Below, one piece after another: positions 25,901 through 38,998 of a DNA stretch of 64,000 nt. Source of the stretch: Tetrahymena elliotti 4EA (taxonomy: Eukaryota > Ciliophora > Oligohymenophorea > Hymenostomatida > Tetrahymenidae); contig JH720350.1 in NCBI GenBank assembly GCA_000231825.2, forward strand, positions 514,228 through 578,227, given 5' to 3'. Position numbers and translations under genes: made by a program. How positions within the stretch are numbered: position 1 is the first letter of the stretch; every line of letters begins with the position of its first letter. The notes below the pieces were generated by a model that was not told the DNA's origin, searched no databases, and saw only the letters and a program-made list of their open reading frames with translations.

Positions 25901-28900
25901 TTAAAAACAATTAAAGTATACAATCACTGGAATCCTAAATTCATTCTTTACTTTGGTTTACTTGTCTCCTCCTTTAAGTGCATATATAGATTAAGTAGTC
26001 TTACTATTCTATAAAGCTAGAGTAAACTCAGCCTCTAGTTTCTTCTCTTTACTATTTGTTGAGGAGGATAAATAAGACGATCGAGAGGAATAAATCCATA
26101 ATCTAGAAAAAGATTCTATTTCAGGATAAGAAATGAAAGTTTTATATGAATAATATTGCTATCTTAACTAGCTATTAGAAAGAAAGTTAGATAGTCAATA
26201 GAGTATTAACTTACTAAAATCAAAAGGTTTTAAAATAAGTATTAAGTAGGGGGCCTTAATTTCTTACTATACTTATATCTTGTACAATGGTAATAATAAA
26301 GTTATTTAAGATACAGATGGAAAAAGCTCTTTAGATCTCTTTATTAAATACTGCTGTCAACTTACTAATTTTGATTCTGATTGTATCGATTCGCTATCAT
26401 TTGAAAAGTTTTATTCAGTATGAAAAAATAATTTTTTTAATATAGTCTAAAAAATTTATTTAAAATTTTTAAAAAGGAATTTTGCAATAAAAATCACATG
26501 GAGTAACTATAACTGAATGAAAATGATCTTAAACGTGAATATGGTATAGAGACAAGATTTTTACCATAGTAAATAGTAGAGAGAGATCCTAATTATGGAT
26601 TAAAAATTAAATTCAATATTAATTAGAACAGAGTTAAAAATAATTTTATGCTCATACTTTCACAAAATGTAGAAAACGTCTTGCCATAAGATGGAAATAT
26701 TTCTGAATTGAACGATGTTATTAATGATATCTATACTCCAAAAGGTTGGCTATTCTTTGATGTCCTCACTGTTTTAGCACATCTTTCTATTGTCTTTTTG
26801 CTAGGCTCTCCATTAGTTGCTATCATTATATTTTTGAGAATGTAGGAGTCACCTCTTCTTTTGATCCCCTCACCAAAATAACTACTCTTGTATTTTATTT
26901 TTTATTAATTTCCAAGCCTCCACTTTAATTAAATTATTTATTATTTATAAATAATGTTTCAATATTTAGTAAATAATTTTTTTAGAGAACTCACCAATTC
27001 AAAACAGACAAAAAAAATTTAATTATTTTTCTACTGATTCAAAGGCGATAATTTTTAAGGTATTTCCTTTAGTGGCAAGGATAATAAAAATAAATTAAAC
27101 ACATTATTGGACATTAAAATATAATAATGAAAAAATTATTGCAAAAAATTAAAAAAGAAATTCTTAGAGAACTTGATTTTTAAAATATCAATTTAACTTA
27201 TTTTATTTTTTTGGCAAAAACAGCTCTGATTTGTTGTACAAGACTTCAGTAATTCCTCTGAAATTAATGAACGATTCCTCTTTTGTTATAGCAATATCAA
27301 TAATAACATTGATTTTCTGGGCTCTTTCTACTTGGGATCTTATTTATTACTACTTTTTAATGAGTTTCCCTTAAGAAAGATATTTCTAGAATTACAAAAA
27401 TGCCAACTAAGCAAGAAAGTTTATTTCTCGTATTATGTGGATTATTGTATTAATAGTGATTTATATTGTTTTGGTATATCTGTGCTTAGTCATTACATGG
27501 TTAATTCTTGGAGCTATCATTAATCCTGAAGCTTTTCTTCCTTATGCAACTTCAGCAGCTACCCTTGTCACAATTATTACCCAGAAATATAAGTAACAAC
27601 AAAAAATAATGGTTCAATTTAAAAATTTTGATTTTTTAGATAATTTAAATAGCTTTCAGAAGAAGGATATAAAAAGATTATTGCATATATTATTCATTTC
27701 TCAGAAAACTAGTTTAAAGAAATCATAAAAAAAATGGAAATTGTTGAAAAAATAGTAGATGCTTTACCTACAAACTCAATTAAAAAGTTAATTGCAGAAG
27801 CTGAAAGCAACAACCTTATTGATCCTAACCTAAGTCATAGTATTTAAAACAATATTGAAATTATGACTAGAGATCCTAACGCAGTAGCCAACATGGGTTA
27901 GGAAGTCTTCGAAATAGCTTAAAACCCACAAGCTTATGCTTCTAACCTAATGGAAAAATTGGAAACTAAAGTAAAGGATGAACTTGTTTAGCAGGTAAGA
28001 AAATACAAATTTACAAATTTTTAATGTTATTTTGGTTAAATTAAGGTGAGTTAATATCTTCCTTTGATGAGCCAAAGTTTAATTTAAGCACTTCAAGACT
28101 TATTCACTGGTGAATAAAACAGACTAAAATAAGATTTAACAGTACTCTTTAAAGATTTTGTATCTTAGTGTGAAGATAATTCTAAAATAAAAGCTAATGA
28201 AAAGTTAATTAAATCACTTTAAATATTAAAGGGCCCAATTATTTCCCTTATATTTGATATAGCTTTTCCCAGTCAAGAGGATAAAATAGATGATATTAAG
28301 CAAAAAATGATAGTAAATGCATGCTCTATAATTCAAGAAATAATAAATTATAAATCAGCAGAGAAAAATAAAAACTAGTCAAATGAGATAATATCTGTAA
28401 ATACAGTGAATTTAATAGAAAAAATCACATTTTTCAATATGAAACTTTTCTAAAATTTCTAAAGAAAATAAGATAGAGTAAGAAGATTTTACATTGTATT
28501 TTAAATCCTTTAAAAAAATTTTTTTTCTCTCTCATAAATAATAGGATTATTTGTACTAAATTCTTGAGGTTTTAGATGAAAAAGATCTTGTTTAATATTC
28601 GGAGAAGTTGTCAACAGTTTCATAGTTTTCTGACATTTTGAAACTTTTAATGAAGATTGTAGAAGAAAAAGGAGAAATAAGTGCTATACCCTCTTATAAA
28701 AAAGTTAGATAGTTTATTAAATAAATTTTAGAAGGTTATATGGTAAATGAATAATTAAATGTTCATAAATATTTTGATTTTGTGGTTGAGTGCTTCTTCT
28801 CACCAGTCATTCAATTGAATCTTCCTAAGTTTTCTGAAAGAAAAAATATCTGTCAACAGTTAATAAAAACATATAATTTTAAAGATAAATAAGACTAAAC

Positions 28901-31900
28901 GGGAAGCCAGCTTTCTTCTTTTATTGCTTTATTCACCTTTTGGATTTAAGGATCTACTTTAAACCTCCCAACCGATGCATTTAATGATATATTTTAGATT
29001 ATTTCAGAAGAGTTCCCTGGTATTAGGAAAATTATAGTTCCAAATGAAGATTAGAATAAAAATACTGCCAAGACTACTCAAAAACTCAAAAAATTTTAGA
29101 CATTTTTTAATTTATTTGATATTTTAATAAATGACCCTTGTATTGCTTAGTCAAAGATTGAATAAAGCAGCAAAACACTTTATGGAGGATCCTATAGCTT
29201 TTATGACTTCATAATTGATTCAATGAGAGTAAAGTATTAGAAACTATAAAGCCCAGAAGATTTCTCTGTCATACTTCAATCTGAATACTTTGAAACAATA
29301 TCTAAACAGATGAAGATACCAGCATTTTAACTGATAGGACTTCTTCACTTAATTCTTAAAAATCCTAAAACTTAAGAAGCATAATCATGCATAAAAATGA
29401 TTTTCCATCAATTTAGAGTAATTTTTAATTATTTTTTATGAAAGAGATTAAAAAATTATTTTTTGAAAAGATAAATGAAAATAGAATTCAAATATTTTTA
29501 TACATTTATGACCTCCTTACATCAGTAGACGAAAGAGATTTAAATAATGCTTTGAATTATTTGCAATTCAATATACTGGAAATTTCAGTTTCTTATGGCT
29601 AAAATAATAAAGTACCTCTTGACACAGAATCTTTTACATTACTTTTAATGTTTTAAAGAAATAAATATAGGACTAACATCAAACCAAAGTCTAGAATTCA
29701 TAATTTATTAGATCTAATCTTCAAAAATGATTCAACAAAACCTGAATATTATGTTAAATTGTATGCTCATTTAAAATTCTTCTCTTCTAAAGTGTCATAA
29801 ACTTCTTAAATAGATGAATTTTAAAGCAGTATTTAATCTTTAATTACACTTGAAATAGAAGGATCTATAGGATAAAAAACATTGAGCCAGATTTTAAAAA
29901 TGTTTACTCTACCTGGCAATTTAAATTAGCAAATAAAATCTATTTAAAATAAAGAAATAATCATCTTCTCTAAGCTCCTTTCAACTAGAAATATCCCATT
30001 AGTTTATCCAGAGATATAAGCCTAGTAATTCAAAGATTCAATCTAAGATTTATCTACTCTCTTGAATGTAGATGAATACTATATTCAAAATTTCTTAATA
30101 TTGTTTACTTGCTCAAATCCTACTAAATTCATCAAGTATTTTTTATTTCATTTTTTTTATTAAATAAATAAATTTCATATTTTAAAATTAGAATCTTTTA
30201 AGTCTTTGGAATTTAAATTGAAGAAAATGATGAACAATTTATTGAAGCTTAGGCATAATTTATCAATTAAATAGAAACAAAATAAGTTATTGTTAAAGAA
30301 ATCCAAAAGAATCTTTTAAGATAAAAAATTCCTTAAAATATGTTGGAACAACTACTCCTATTCAATTAATTGTCTTCTGACTCAGAAACTCTTTACTTTA
30401 TTTTAAATACTTTTTATGATAATATCAGTGATCAAGTTAAATCACTGATAAATTTCCATTATAGTATTCCTCCTTAACAAAATAAGCCCTCTCTTTAGAC
30501 ATAAATCAAGTGTTCTATTCAAAAAAATAACCCCTAAATAAATATTGATGGGTTAGATACTTTGATTTAAATATTTAATAATGGATCTTAAAAAGAAGAA
30601 AATATTGCACTATTTTTGTAGTATCTTCACAATTCAAAAAAAGATTTACCACTTCTCTTGGGTGCTATGTTTACTTACTTGAATGGAGATAGTGGCCAAA
30701 TACAAATTTTAACAGATGAAAACTTAGGAGAAAAGAAGCTTGGATATTTCTCAAAAAAATAGAGCATTCCTATTACTATTGAATAGTATCTATCTATAAA
30801 GTTAGATCTTTAACCTGAGTTCTTCAGTGCTCTTCCTAGTGTCTTTCTTAATGATACATACAGTTTTGCTTCAGAGTTTATCAAATTTTACAGAAAAGAA
30901 GATTACTTAATCCAAAGAGAATAAATTTAAAATTAAAGTAAAAGAAGTAACAGTAATAATTACATTTAAGTTAGTGATTCTCAATCAATAAATAGCAATT
31001 AAAAATTAGGTAATTAAGAAAATTTAATAAACAGAGTTACTGTTTAGGATAAGGAATTGGAGTAATTCATAAGGTTGTTTTCTAAAAACTCAATCAACTC
31101 TTCTTTCTTTAGCAGAGAGCTTTCTCTTCCTTTAGACCTTGTTGAGCTGATATAAACTATATGCTTTATAAAAAATGCTGATGAAGAAAAAAGACAAAAG
31201 TATTATGATTCTCTTTTGCAAAATAACTCTTGTTTGAAAATATTTTCATAAATTGGTATTGATATGAATGAATTCATAACTTGTATTAAATTTTTCTATT
31301 AAGACTTTGAGGTTAGTGAATCGTAAATATTGTAAAAGGGTCTAAAACTTCCTTCCAAATTCCCTTTTACTGTTTTACAAAATTTATTACTCTTAGACGT
31401 TTATTTACCTCCTTTTGCAGATCCTATTGCTAATAGAAAGAAATTATCTTAATTTATGAAGTCAAACTAACTAATTAGTGATATGGGAGTTGATTTGAAG
31501 TGGCTTGAGCTTTTGTATGCCTTATATGGAGATTTTACTGTTATAAAATCATTTGCAGAAGGAGAAGTTTAAATGGTTACAAGTAAAAAGGATACTAAAG
31601 AAATCAACATTTTAACTGGACTATTTGGGTAAATATTTTAAATTTATTTTTCTTTCTTAATTAACTTATCATAAAATTACTCAAGTGTTCTCAATAAGAA
31701 AAAAACTCAAATATAAGCTGGTGATTTCTTCAAATAAATATATTAGAAACTCAAAGAATAAAACAAACTTTTTGGTTAGTATGACAAAAACTAAATGAAA
31801 GAAAGATAATAAGGGAGAAAAGAAGAAACAATTCTCTCTGCAGATTAATTACAAAAAGGAAACACTTTTGAATATGCAATTTATCAAATGTGTAAAGAAA

Positions 31901-34900
31901 TGTACATAAGTCCTGTTTGGGTTATGTTAATGTCAGGTGACTATGGAATGTGGGATGAATTATGTGGTACATATTATGGATACTACAGATATGAAAAACT
32001 AACTAAATCTCACAATAATCCAATTCAAATTCTTCTACTTATCCTTCGAATGAAAGGGTGTCCCACAATAATTAAAGAATTCTTAATTTAGAATGAATTA
32101 GCCATTATTTCTCCAAAAATATATGAAAAGGATGAGTAAGATCAAACAGTCGAAGATTTGAAAGAAATGAGCAATAAACTAGAAAAAGAATAAGATTAAA
32201 TTCTATCAAATATTTTGTAACTTAACATCGAAAGGTAATAAACTACTAACTTAAAATAGATATTTAATTCATTTTAAATATAAAAATTAGCTTTTTTGAA
32301 ATTGCAGAGAAAGTTCAATTCCCAACTAAAATATTGAGTTTAATAGCCTCTTATGAATACAGTGATGATCCTTAGGCCTATAAGGATATTAAATTTTAGG
32401 AATCAGAAGTTGACAATATCTTAGTTTAAGCTTCCAAAAATATATTTATCGCCAACAAAACAAAGAAGGCTAGAGTTTAGTAGAATAACAATGGGTATTT
32501 AAATAGAATTATTATTTAATTTGTTAATTCTTTCTTTTACTTATTTAAAAATGGTTCTCAAGTGAGTATGAATTAAAACTAACTTTATTCATTTTATAAA
32601 TAGCTCAATTACCAATGTAAATGCCTAGAATCAAGGAAAAACTGTTTACACTGAAGTTAAAAATATATTCTAGAATGTAGATTGGGATTTCTGTGATTAT
32701 GATGATAAAGTAAAACCAGAGAACATTGATTTCCCTAACAAATAAACTTAAGAGCACTTTGGGCGCAATGAGTTAATGCAGGTAGTTTGGATTAGTACAC
32801 TTACTAATCTGCAAACTGCTTACTATGGGTATTAAGATAACAATGATAGGGATAGTGACCATTATAAACTTGTGTCTTATGAAATAGACCTTTTCTTATC
32901 AACAATAGAATACTACTACTTCTTTAGCTTAAAAAACAATTAAATCAGCAAATACAGAATCTTTTATTTAGTGGTAATCAAATTTTTTATTAAACAAATA
33001 ATTTATTAAGTCATTTTTACAATTTTATTTTTAGGCTCTTGCTTGTGGATTTAATTTCGAATTTAAGGATGTATTGAATTGCAAACCATACAATTCTCTA
33101 TTTAACTCAGCATTTCGAAAAAAGAAGATTCATACACTTAAAGAGGATTAATATGATACTTTAAAAGAGTTTTTTAAGACCTCTATTTTAAAAAATTTGT
33201 ATGAAGCTATATTATTGAGAGAATCCAAAGATTAGGATCCTCTTAAAATATAAGGAGAATTCTATTTTAGAATATTTGACATAGGTATTTATAGGAAAAT
33301 TGCTACTGAACATAATGGATAAATATCTCAAAGTACTTTTGAAATGTATATCAACAACTTTGATGACCTAATAAGGTAAACAAAAGAATTTAGAATAAAT
33401 ATAATTTTTACTTATTATATGTATAAATAAAATAGACCTTAATATTCTCAAGATAATTCAATCTAATCTATTCATGATTTATATATCTCCTCATAGGATG
33501 AAGATTAATTATTGTACAAATTCAAAGCAGAAGAAAAGGAATATTTAGAAAAAACATCTATTTAAAATTTTACATTTTTAATAGACTTTTATAAAGAAAA
33601 CTATTCATCTATGATTGAAAATGATTATTTTATTGCAAACTATGAAAAGGTAACATTTTTTTTATTAGCCTAACTAAGACTTTCTGAATGAACCATTTTA
33701 AAACCTATCTTTTTTATGAATTACTTTTAGGAGTTAAAATATATTGTTGGTGTTTTGACTCTCAACGCTGCATTTATTTCTGCTAAGGGTGACATAGATG
33801 TAGATGAGTTTGTTGATTCTCTTTCTTTAGTTTCTCAATACATGGTCAGCAATAAAAGGGCACTAACTTAAGTCCTATTACTTTTCATTGATGGACATGA
33901 CTTTAATCTTTCATCCATTACAGATGTTTTATAAATAAGATCTTAAACACTTAAAACATTCTCAAGTATTTATCTTACCAAATATTCTATTACCCTTGAT
34001 GATGACATTGATTTTCTTTTATCTCAAACTTCTTTTTCTGAAACAAATAAATGGTAAAATATTTATTTAATTTAAATTATTTACAAGTTAATTAATTTGT
34101 TTTGAAAAATTGCTCTATTTACTCGAACTTTCTTCTAAGCTCAATTATTATTCACTTTTTTATTCATCAATTTCATCATTTTAAGCTTAATTTTCAAAGA
34201 TCTTAAAAATAGTTTCTTCATTTTCAACTGAGTCAATATTTTATTTTTATCTATTACTTACTAATTTAGGGTCATAAAAAATATAATCAATTTGTATTAA
34301 GGTGATATGTATTACATGATGAGTTTAGTTTCATATTCTAAAAATTTTAGTAATCAAAATTATAAGAGTTACTAAGAACTTTACAAATTTTTATATGCCA
34401 TCGATAGTGTAAGAATTATTAATATTAAAGATATTTGATTTATTTTCCTAAATTTAACAATTAAATAAAATAGAATCATTTGCATAGTATACCATCGTAA
34501 TAGGGTAATATAAATGTATTAAACCTTTAATATCTATCATCTGAAATAGAAGAATAAGAAAACTTACAAAACGAAATCATTTTCTAAATTTGTAATTCTG
34601 TTATCTGTTCAAGCGGTTTTCAGTTATCACCTGATGTTAAGTTAACTTAAGAAGAGCAAAAGGAAAATCCATTTGATAAATTTAAGAAGCTGTATTATGA
34701 ATAAGCAAATATCATCAGATCTATTTGTAAAAATGATTGGGGATTTGTAAATGAAATCCACAAAGATGATCTCAAAAGGTATTTTTTTTCTTTGGATTCA
34801 AAAAAATTTATTTAAAATTTTAGAGAAGCTTTCAGTCAACTGTTCGATCTTACTAAGGATAACTGTGAATTGATTTAGTCACTTTCTTTAATAAAACCAG

Positions 34901-37469
34901 ATATATCAAAGCTTAAAGGAGATCCCAAGCTAGATGAACTGTTGTCTTAAAATAATGTAATCTGCTATTCTTTCTTTTCAATTTTTTCATTATTAACATT
35001 TTTTATATTAAAGATTGATAGGTTTGTTGCTCAGCTAAAACAGTTTGGGATAATTAAAAATGAGGACAGCAAGGAAAGCAAGGAAGACGAGGAATAGTCT
35101 ATCATCCTTACTTTAGTTGCAAACGAGTCTTTCCCTCATCTTGCCAACTATTTGAACAAAATAACATAAGATAATTTAGTAAAATACTCATTTAATTTAA
35201 AATAAATTCATTTTAAAAATTCTATTTTCTCTCAAGTAAAATAGCAAATAGATTGGATTTGGATCAAAGCTAGAGTTATCTTAAATATTGTTGGCTATAC
35301 TTATGATAAAGAATTGCACTAAAATAAATTGGAAAGAGACCTATGATTTGATTAAAAATAATAAATATGATTCTAAATATAGTAAAGAAATTACTATTGA
35401 GGAAATAGAGATATTTGTTAATAATATTTTATCTGGATTTGATATCTTTTCAGCTATTTTTGAGAAAGATGTTAGCTCTAATAAGCATATAGAAGACACA
35501 ACAGATGCCGATTCCACATAAAGTGGAGCTACAACAAAAACTGAAAAGAGGCTACTAGATTCCATAGAGTATATTTAAATTTTTAATGATTTAAAATAAT
35601 TATATTCTAAAATTAAATAGGTTTTCTAAATTAAAATAATTTGATCTAAATGTTTTCTAAAAGATTTAATCTTTGTTTGAAGCTAATATTTTCTCTAAAT
35701 CACACTTTTCTCTCTACCATATCTCTAAAATGCAAAAAATGCTATAAAAAAAAATTCATCCTTCAAATCTCTTTTCAGCTAATTTGAAATAATAAACATT
35801 CTAACAGCTCTCCTCTCTTATCACAGGAGAGGCGTTCTTCTTAAAAGCTAAATAAAATCATATTATGAAAAAAATTAAATATGTCTCTAAGGTCTTTTTC
35901 TGTCAAGACTAAAAATAGTTTTCTCAACTCATAGAAAAATTTATAAAAAAGGATAATAGTGAAACAGGTGATGATCTCAATAAGCTTATTTCATTTGCTT
36001 TGAAACTTATATATTATACCATAGATAAGCAAAATTTTTCTCATGATTCAGATCTCAGCAATTTCTATTTGCAAATCTCAAGTCTGATTGACATGTTGAA
36101 AACCCTATTTTAGATTAAAGAGGATGCTTAGAAAAAAAGTAAATCTAATAAATAAGCAAATAATAATGATTTGGAAATTCAGTTCATAGAACTTATATAT
36201 CAAATTATTTTTAGTGACAATAAAGAACAAGATAGTGAGAAATTTACTTAGCTTCATAAGGTAAACAAATTATTTAGCAAACAATTTAATTTTAAAAATT
36301 TTTAATTTGTTTTTAATAATTAATTAGCTTTTCTTTGGCTGCATCAATGAAAAATTTAGTTAAGTTGCCTAATTCTTTTAGTATGATTAAGAATAAATTA
36401 AAACTGTATATATAATACTCCAAAAATTGCTTGACAGGCCTCTTTTGAATTTAGAAGATGAGAATTTAATTCAAGATATTTTGGATCTTTTGTAGTCTTT
36501 TGATAAAGAATTAATAGACAAAAAATTAGTTACTTATTTAATAAATATGGTAGTTTAAAGTGATTTTAAAAGTCTCTTAGGAATCATTGAATATTCCAAT
36601 TTAGTTTCTCAAAGCGAATTTAAAATTATCAAATAAGCTATCTACAAAATTAGCAATCTATCTATATTTGGTAACAGAGGTGCACTTTAGCACTTCAGAA
36701 ATCCTAAGCCTGTCATTTCAGATTAAATGAAAGAAATTACCAAAAGAATTTAAGAAGGAAAAGTAATAAATAAATTTACAAAATATATGTATTAATTTTA
36801 TAATAAAAAAGATAACTACAGCTGATGTGTTCTTTTCTATTGATAGTAGTGGAGATGGAAATGGACGTATTTCCATGGAAGAGTTCTGTAACTTCTTAAG
36901 AAGAACGGGTATAATATATTCTTTGTTACCATTTATTCTTTAATCACATCTTAGAATCAAGCAAAAGAAAGGAATTTTATTAATTAAATCAATTTCAATT
37001 TTAGGATATTTTTAATTATATTTATTTTTAAATGTTTTCAGGTATATAGATGAGCGAGCATAGAGTTAATGAGCTTTTTGCCACAATTAAAAAAAATAGA
37101 AGATCAGATGACAAATCGTCAGATGGAAATGATTTAAATTATGAAGAGTTTGAAGAAGCCTACAAGTATATAAACACAAAGAAAACAGATATGTCTTTGG
37201 AAAAATTAGGAATTTCTCCTGCTTTGCTTGCCTTATCTCTAGGAACACTTATAATAATACTTATTTTACTTCTTGTATTCATATTTTTGGGTATTAAGGC
37301 TTTTGCTCTAGGTGGTACATTTGGAAGTATTATAAACTCAATCATCCCAGCTGTTGCCACAACAGGTGCAGCTTCATCATCTAGTGATAAATAAGATTCC
37401 TTAAAAGAAGATAATATTAAAGGAGTCATGAAAGAGACTTAACAAATTCTCCATTCTAAACAACTTTGA
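22949..37469 (+). CDS. Giant multi-pass membrane protein with C-terminal EF-hands
   Basis: About 28 exons join in phase, for example 22949-23587, 23680-24178, 24235-24602, 24666-25053, 25106-25329, 25851-26417, 26477-26889, 27224-27592, 27640-27994, 28046-28477, 28545-29417, 29447-30135, 30192-31628 and 31686-32234, ending at TGA 37467-37469. Roughly 3,900 residues are predicted. A cytosolic Ser/Lys-rich head leads to a membrane helix (about residue 120) and a large Cys-containing ectodomain. Further helices lie near 25120, 26750-26830 and 27280-27570, the last block including GAIINPEAFLPYA. About 9 kb of alpha-helical, possibly HEAT-like sequence with acidic and Asn-rich loops follows. The end carries a canonical EF-hand (DSSGDGNGRISMEE), a degenerate second one, and a hydrophobic anchor with a small Ala/Ser tail. 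The size recalls calcium-release channels, but no pore signature was recognised. A split into two genes near 25,330 or 26,890 is possible; phase favours one. Confidence 0.72.
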
Positions 37470-38113
37470 TTTTAAAGATACTTAAAAATAAGCTTTTTAT
37501 ATTCTTTTGTAATTTATTTTATTGTTGTTTTATTAAATAAAAAAATTTTTTATTTTTTGATAAAATAAGAATTTTAAAATATGAATCATTTAATCAAGGA
37601 TTAATTTTTGATTGTCTTTGTATCAATATATTTTGTTAAAATTAAATAAAATAATAGGGGATCTGTAAAAAAAACCTAGCCAATTCAACTGGAATAAAAT
37701 TTTACAATAAATAAATTGGTAATTAAATTAATATAAAAATCTACAATCCCATAAAGAGGATTAATCCATAATTTTATTAGGATTGATTTTTAATTTATAA
37801 AATGAAGTGTTTAAATAGAAAGATTTAAATTTAATTCAATAAAAATTTAATAAAAAAAACTTTTAAATCAAAAGTAATAGATAAACCTATGGCATTTTAT
37901 ATGTTTTATTTAAGAATTTTTCTGGATTAAATGATGATTGATTAAATTAAATATTTTAATATTATACAAATATATATTTTTAAAGATTTATATTGAATTT
38001 AATAAAGAAATTCTTTTAATTTAATATATTTTTAATGAAAGTAGGATTTTGTTATTATATTTATTGTAGTAAGTTTATGTCAAGTAAATATTCTTCAAGT
38101 TTATGCATTTTCA
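37470..38113. other. Convergent intergenic spacer
   Basis: AT-rich DNA between the 3' ends of the giant membrane-protein gene and the patatin-like gene. No feature is seen. Confidence 0.5.
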
Positions 38114-38998
38114 TCATGAAAATACTTTAATTAATCTTTCTTTATCATTTTCTGCTGCAAATTGCCCTTTGACGAACATTTCATCACTAAAATTCTCATC
38201 CCAGATCCAGTAATCTCTAGGGAACCATACATTTGAGTTCTCCATAATATCGAAATATTCAATATTCTTTATTTCTTCTCTAACAACAGGCCATTCTCTT
38301 GTATATTTAGGTAAAGCATTTATAAATATTTTTTTTGATTCTTAGTATTTATAAGGTATCACTTAAGTAAGTCCTCCATCTAGACATTTTTTACCTTTAT
38401 ATACATTAAATATCTTTGGTCTTGTCAAAAAAGGAATCATAGCTGAGCTAATTAAAGCCTCTGTAAAATCATATTTATCTTCAAAGTGATCAATTAATTT
38501 TTTCTTTAAAGACAAAAAGCCTTCTACTTATGAAACGTAGCAATGAAATACTCCATTTATATGAGGAAAATTTGACTCTTGCATTAAATCCCACTATTCA
38601 TAGCAATATTTTTCAATTAAGGCTCCACTTGTAAAAAAGCCATAATATTTACGATTCTCTTTTTCAAAGAATTTACGAATTCTATTGAGATAAAAGTGTT
38701 TAAGATCATAATCAGTATAAAGTGTAGTGTGGAAGTAAACACCAATTGCAGTTCCTGCAGAAATAGCTCCTATTTTATACTCTTTTAATTTTTCCTTTCC
38801 TACAAATTCTGTCAATTTATATAAGTATCCCATTTAGTATGTTAATGCTCCTGCAGATCCACTTAAAAGAAGTTCCTTTACACCTTCACCCTAACTATTT
38901 TCAAATTGCTATGGTTAAGGAGTAATCATGCTAGGAATATTTTCAATATTTTCCTATTTTTCAGATTCATTTTATTGTTGTAAAGCTATTTTTTCCAT
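38114..38998 (-). CDS. Patatin-like phospholipase, 294 aa
   Basis: One intronless frame runs from ATG 38998 to TGA 38116-38114. The N-terminal LSGSAGALTYQMGYL (residues 44-58) matches the glycine-rich oxyanion region of patatins. The nucleophile elbow is GAISAG (76-81) with the presumed catalytic Ser79; the strict GxSxG is altered because Ala stands at the first Gly position, with a Gly one residue further upstream. LISSAMIPF (181-189) and the DGG catalytic Asp motif (Asp206) follow in the usual order. Such enzymes hydrolyse acyl esters of phospholipids or triglycerides with a Ser-Asp dyad. No signal peptide or membrane helix is seen, so it is probably cytosolic. The first 40 residues are Gln/Glu-rich and probably disordered. 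Confidence 0.85.

Noticed and set aside
31888..32091. Independent 67-aa Trp/Gly/Met-rich gene
   Set aside because: It is the middle of an exon (31686-32234) of the giant gene.
37160..37429. Minus-strand 89-codon frame
   Set aside because: It is antisense to the last exon of the giant EF-hand protein.
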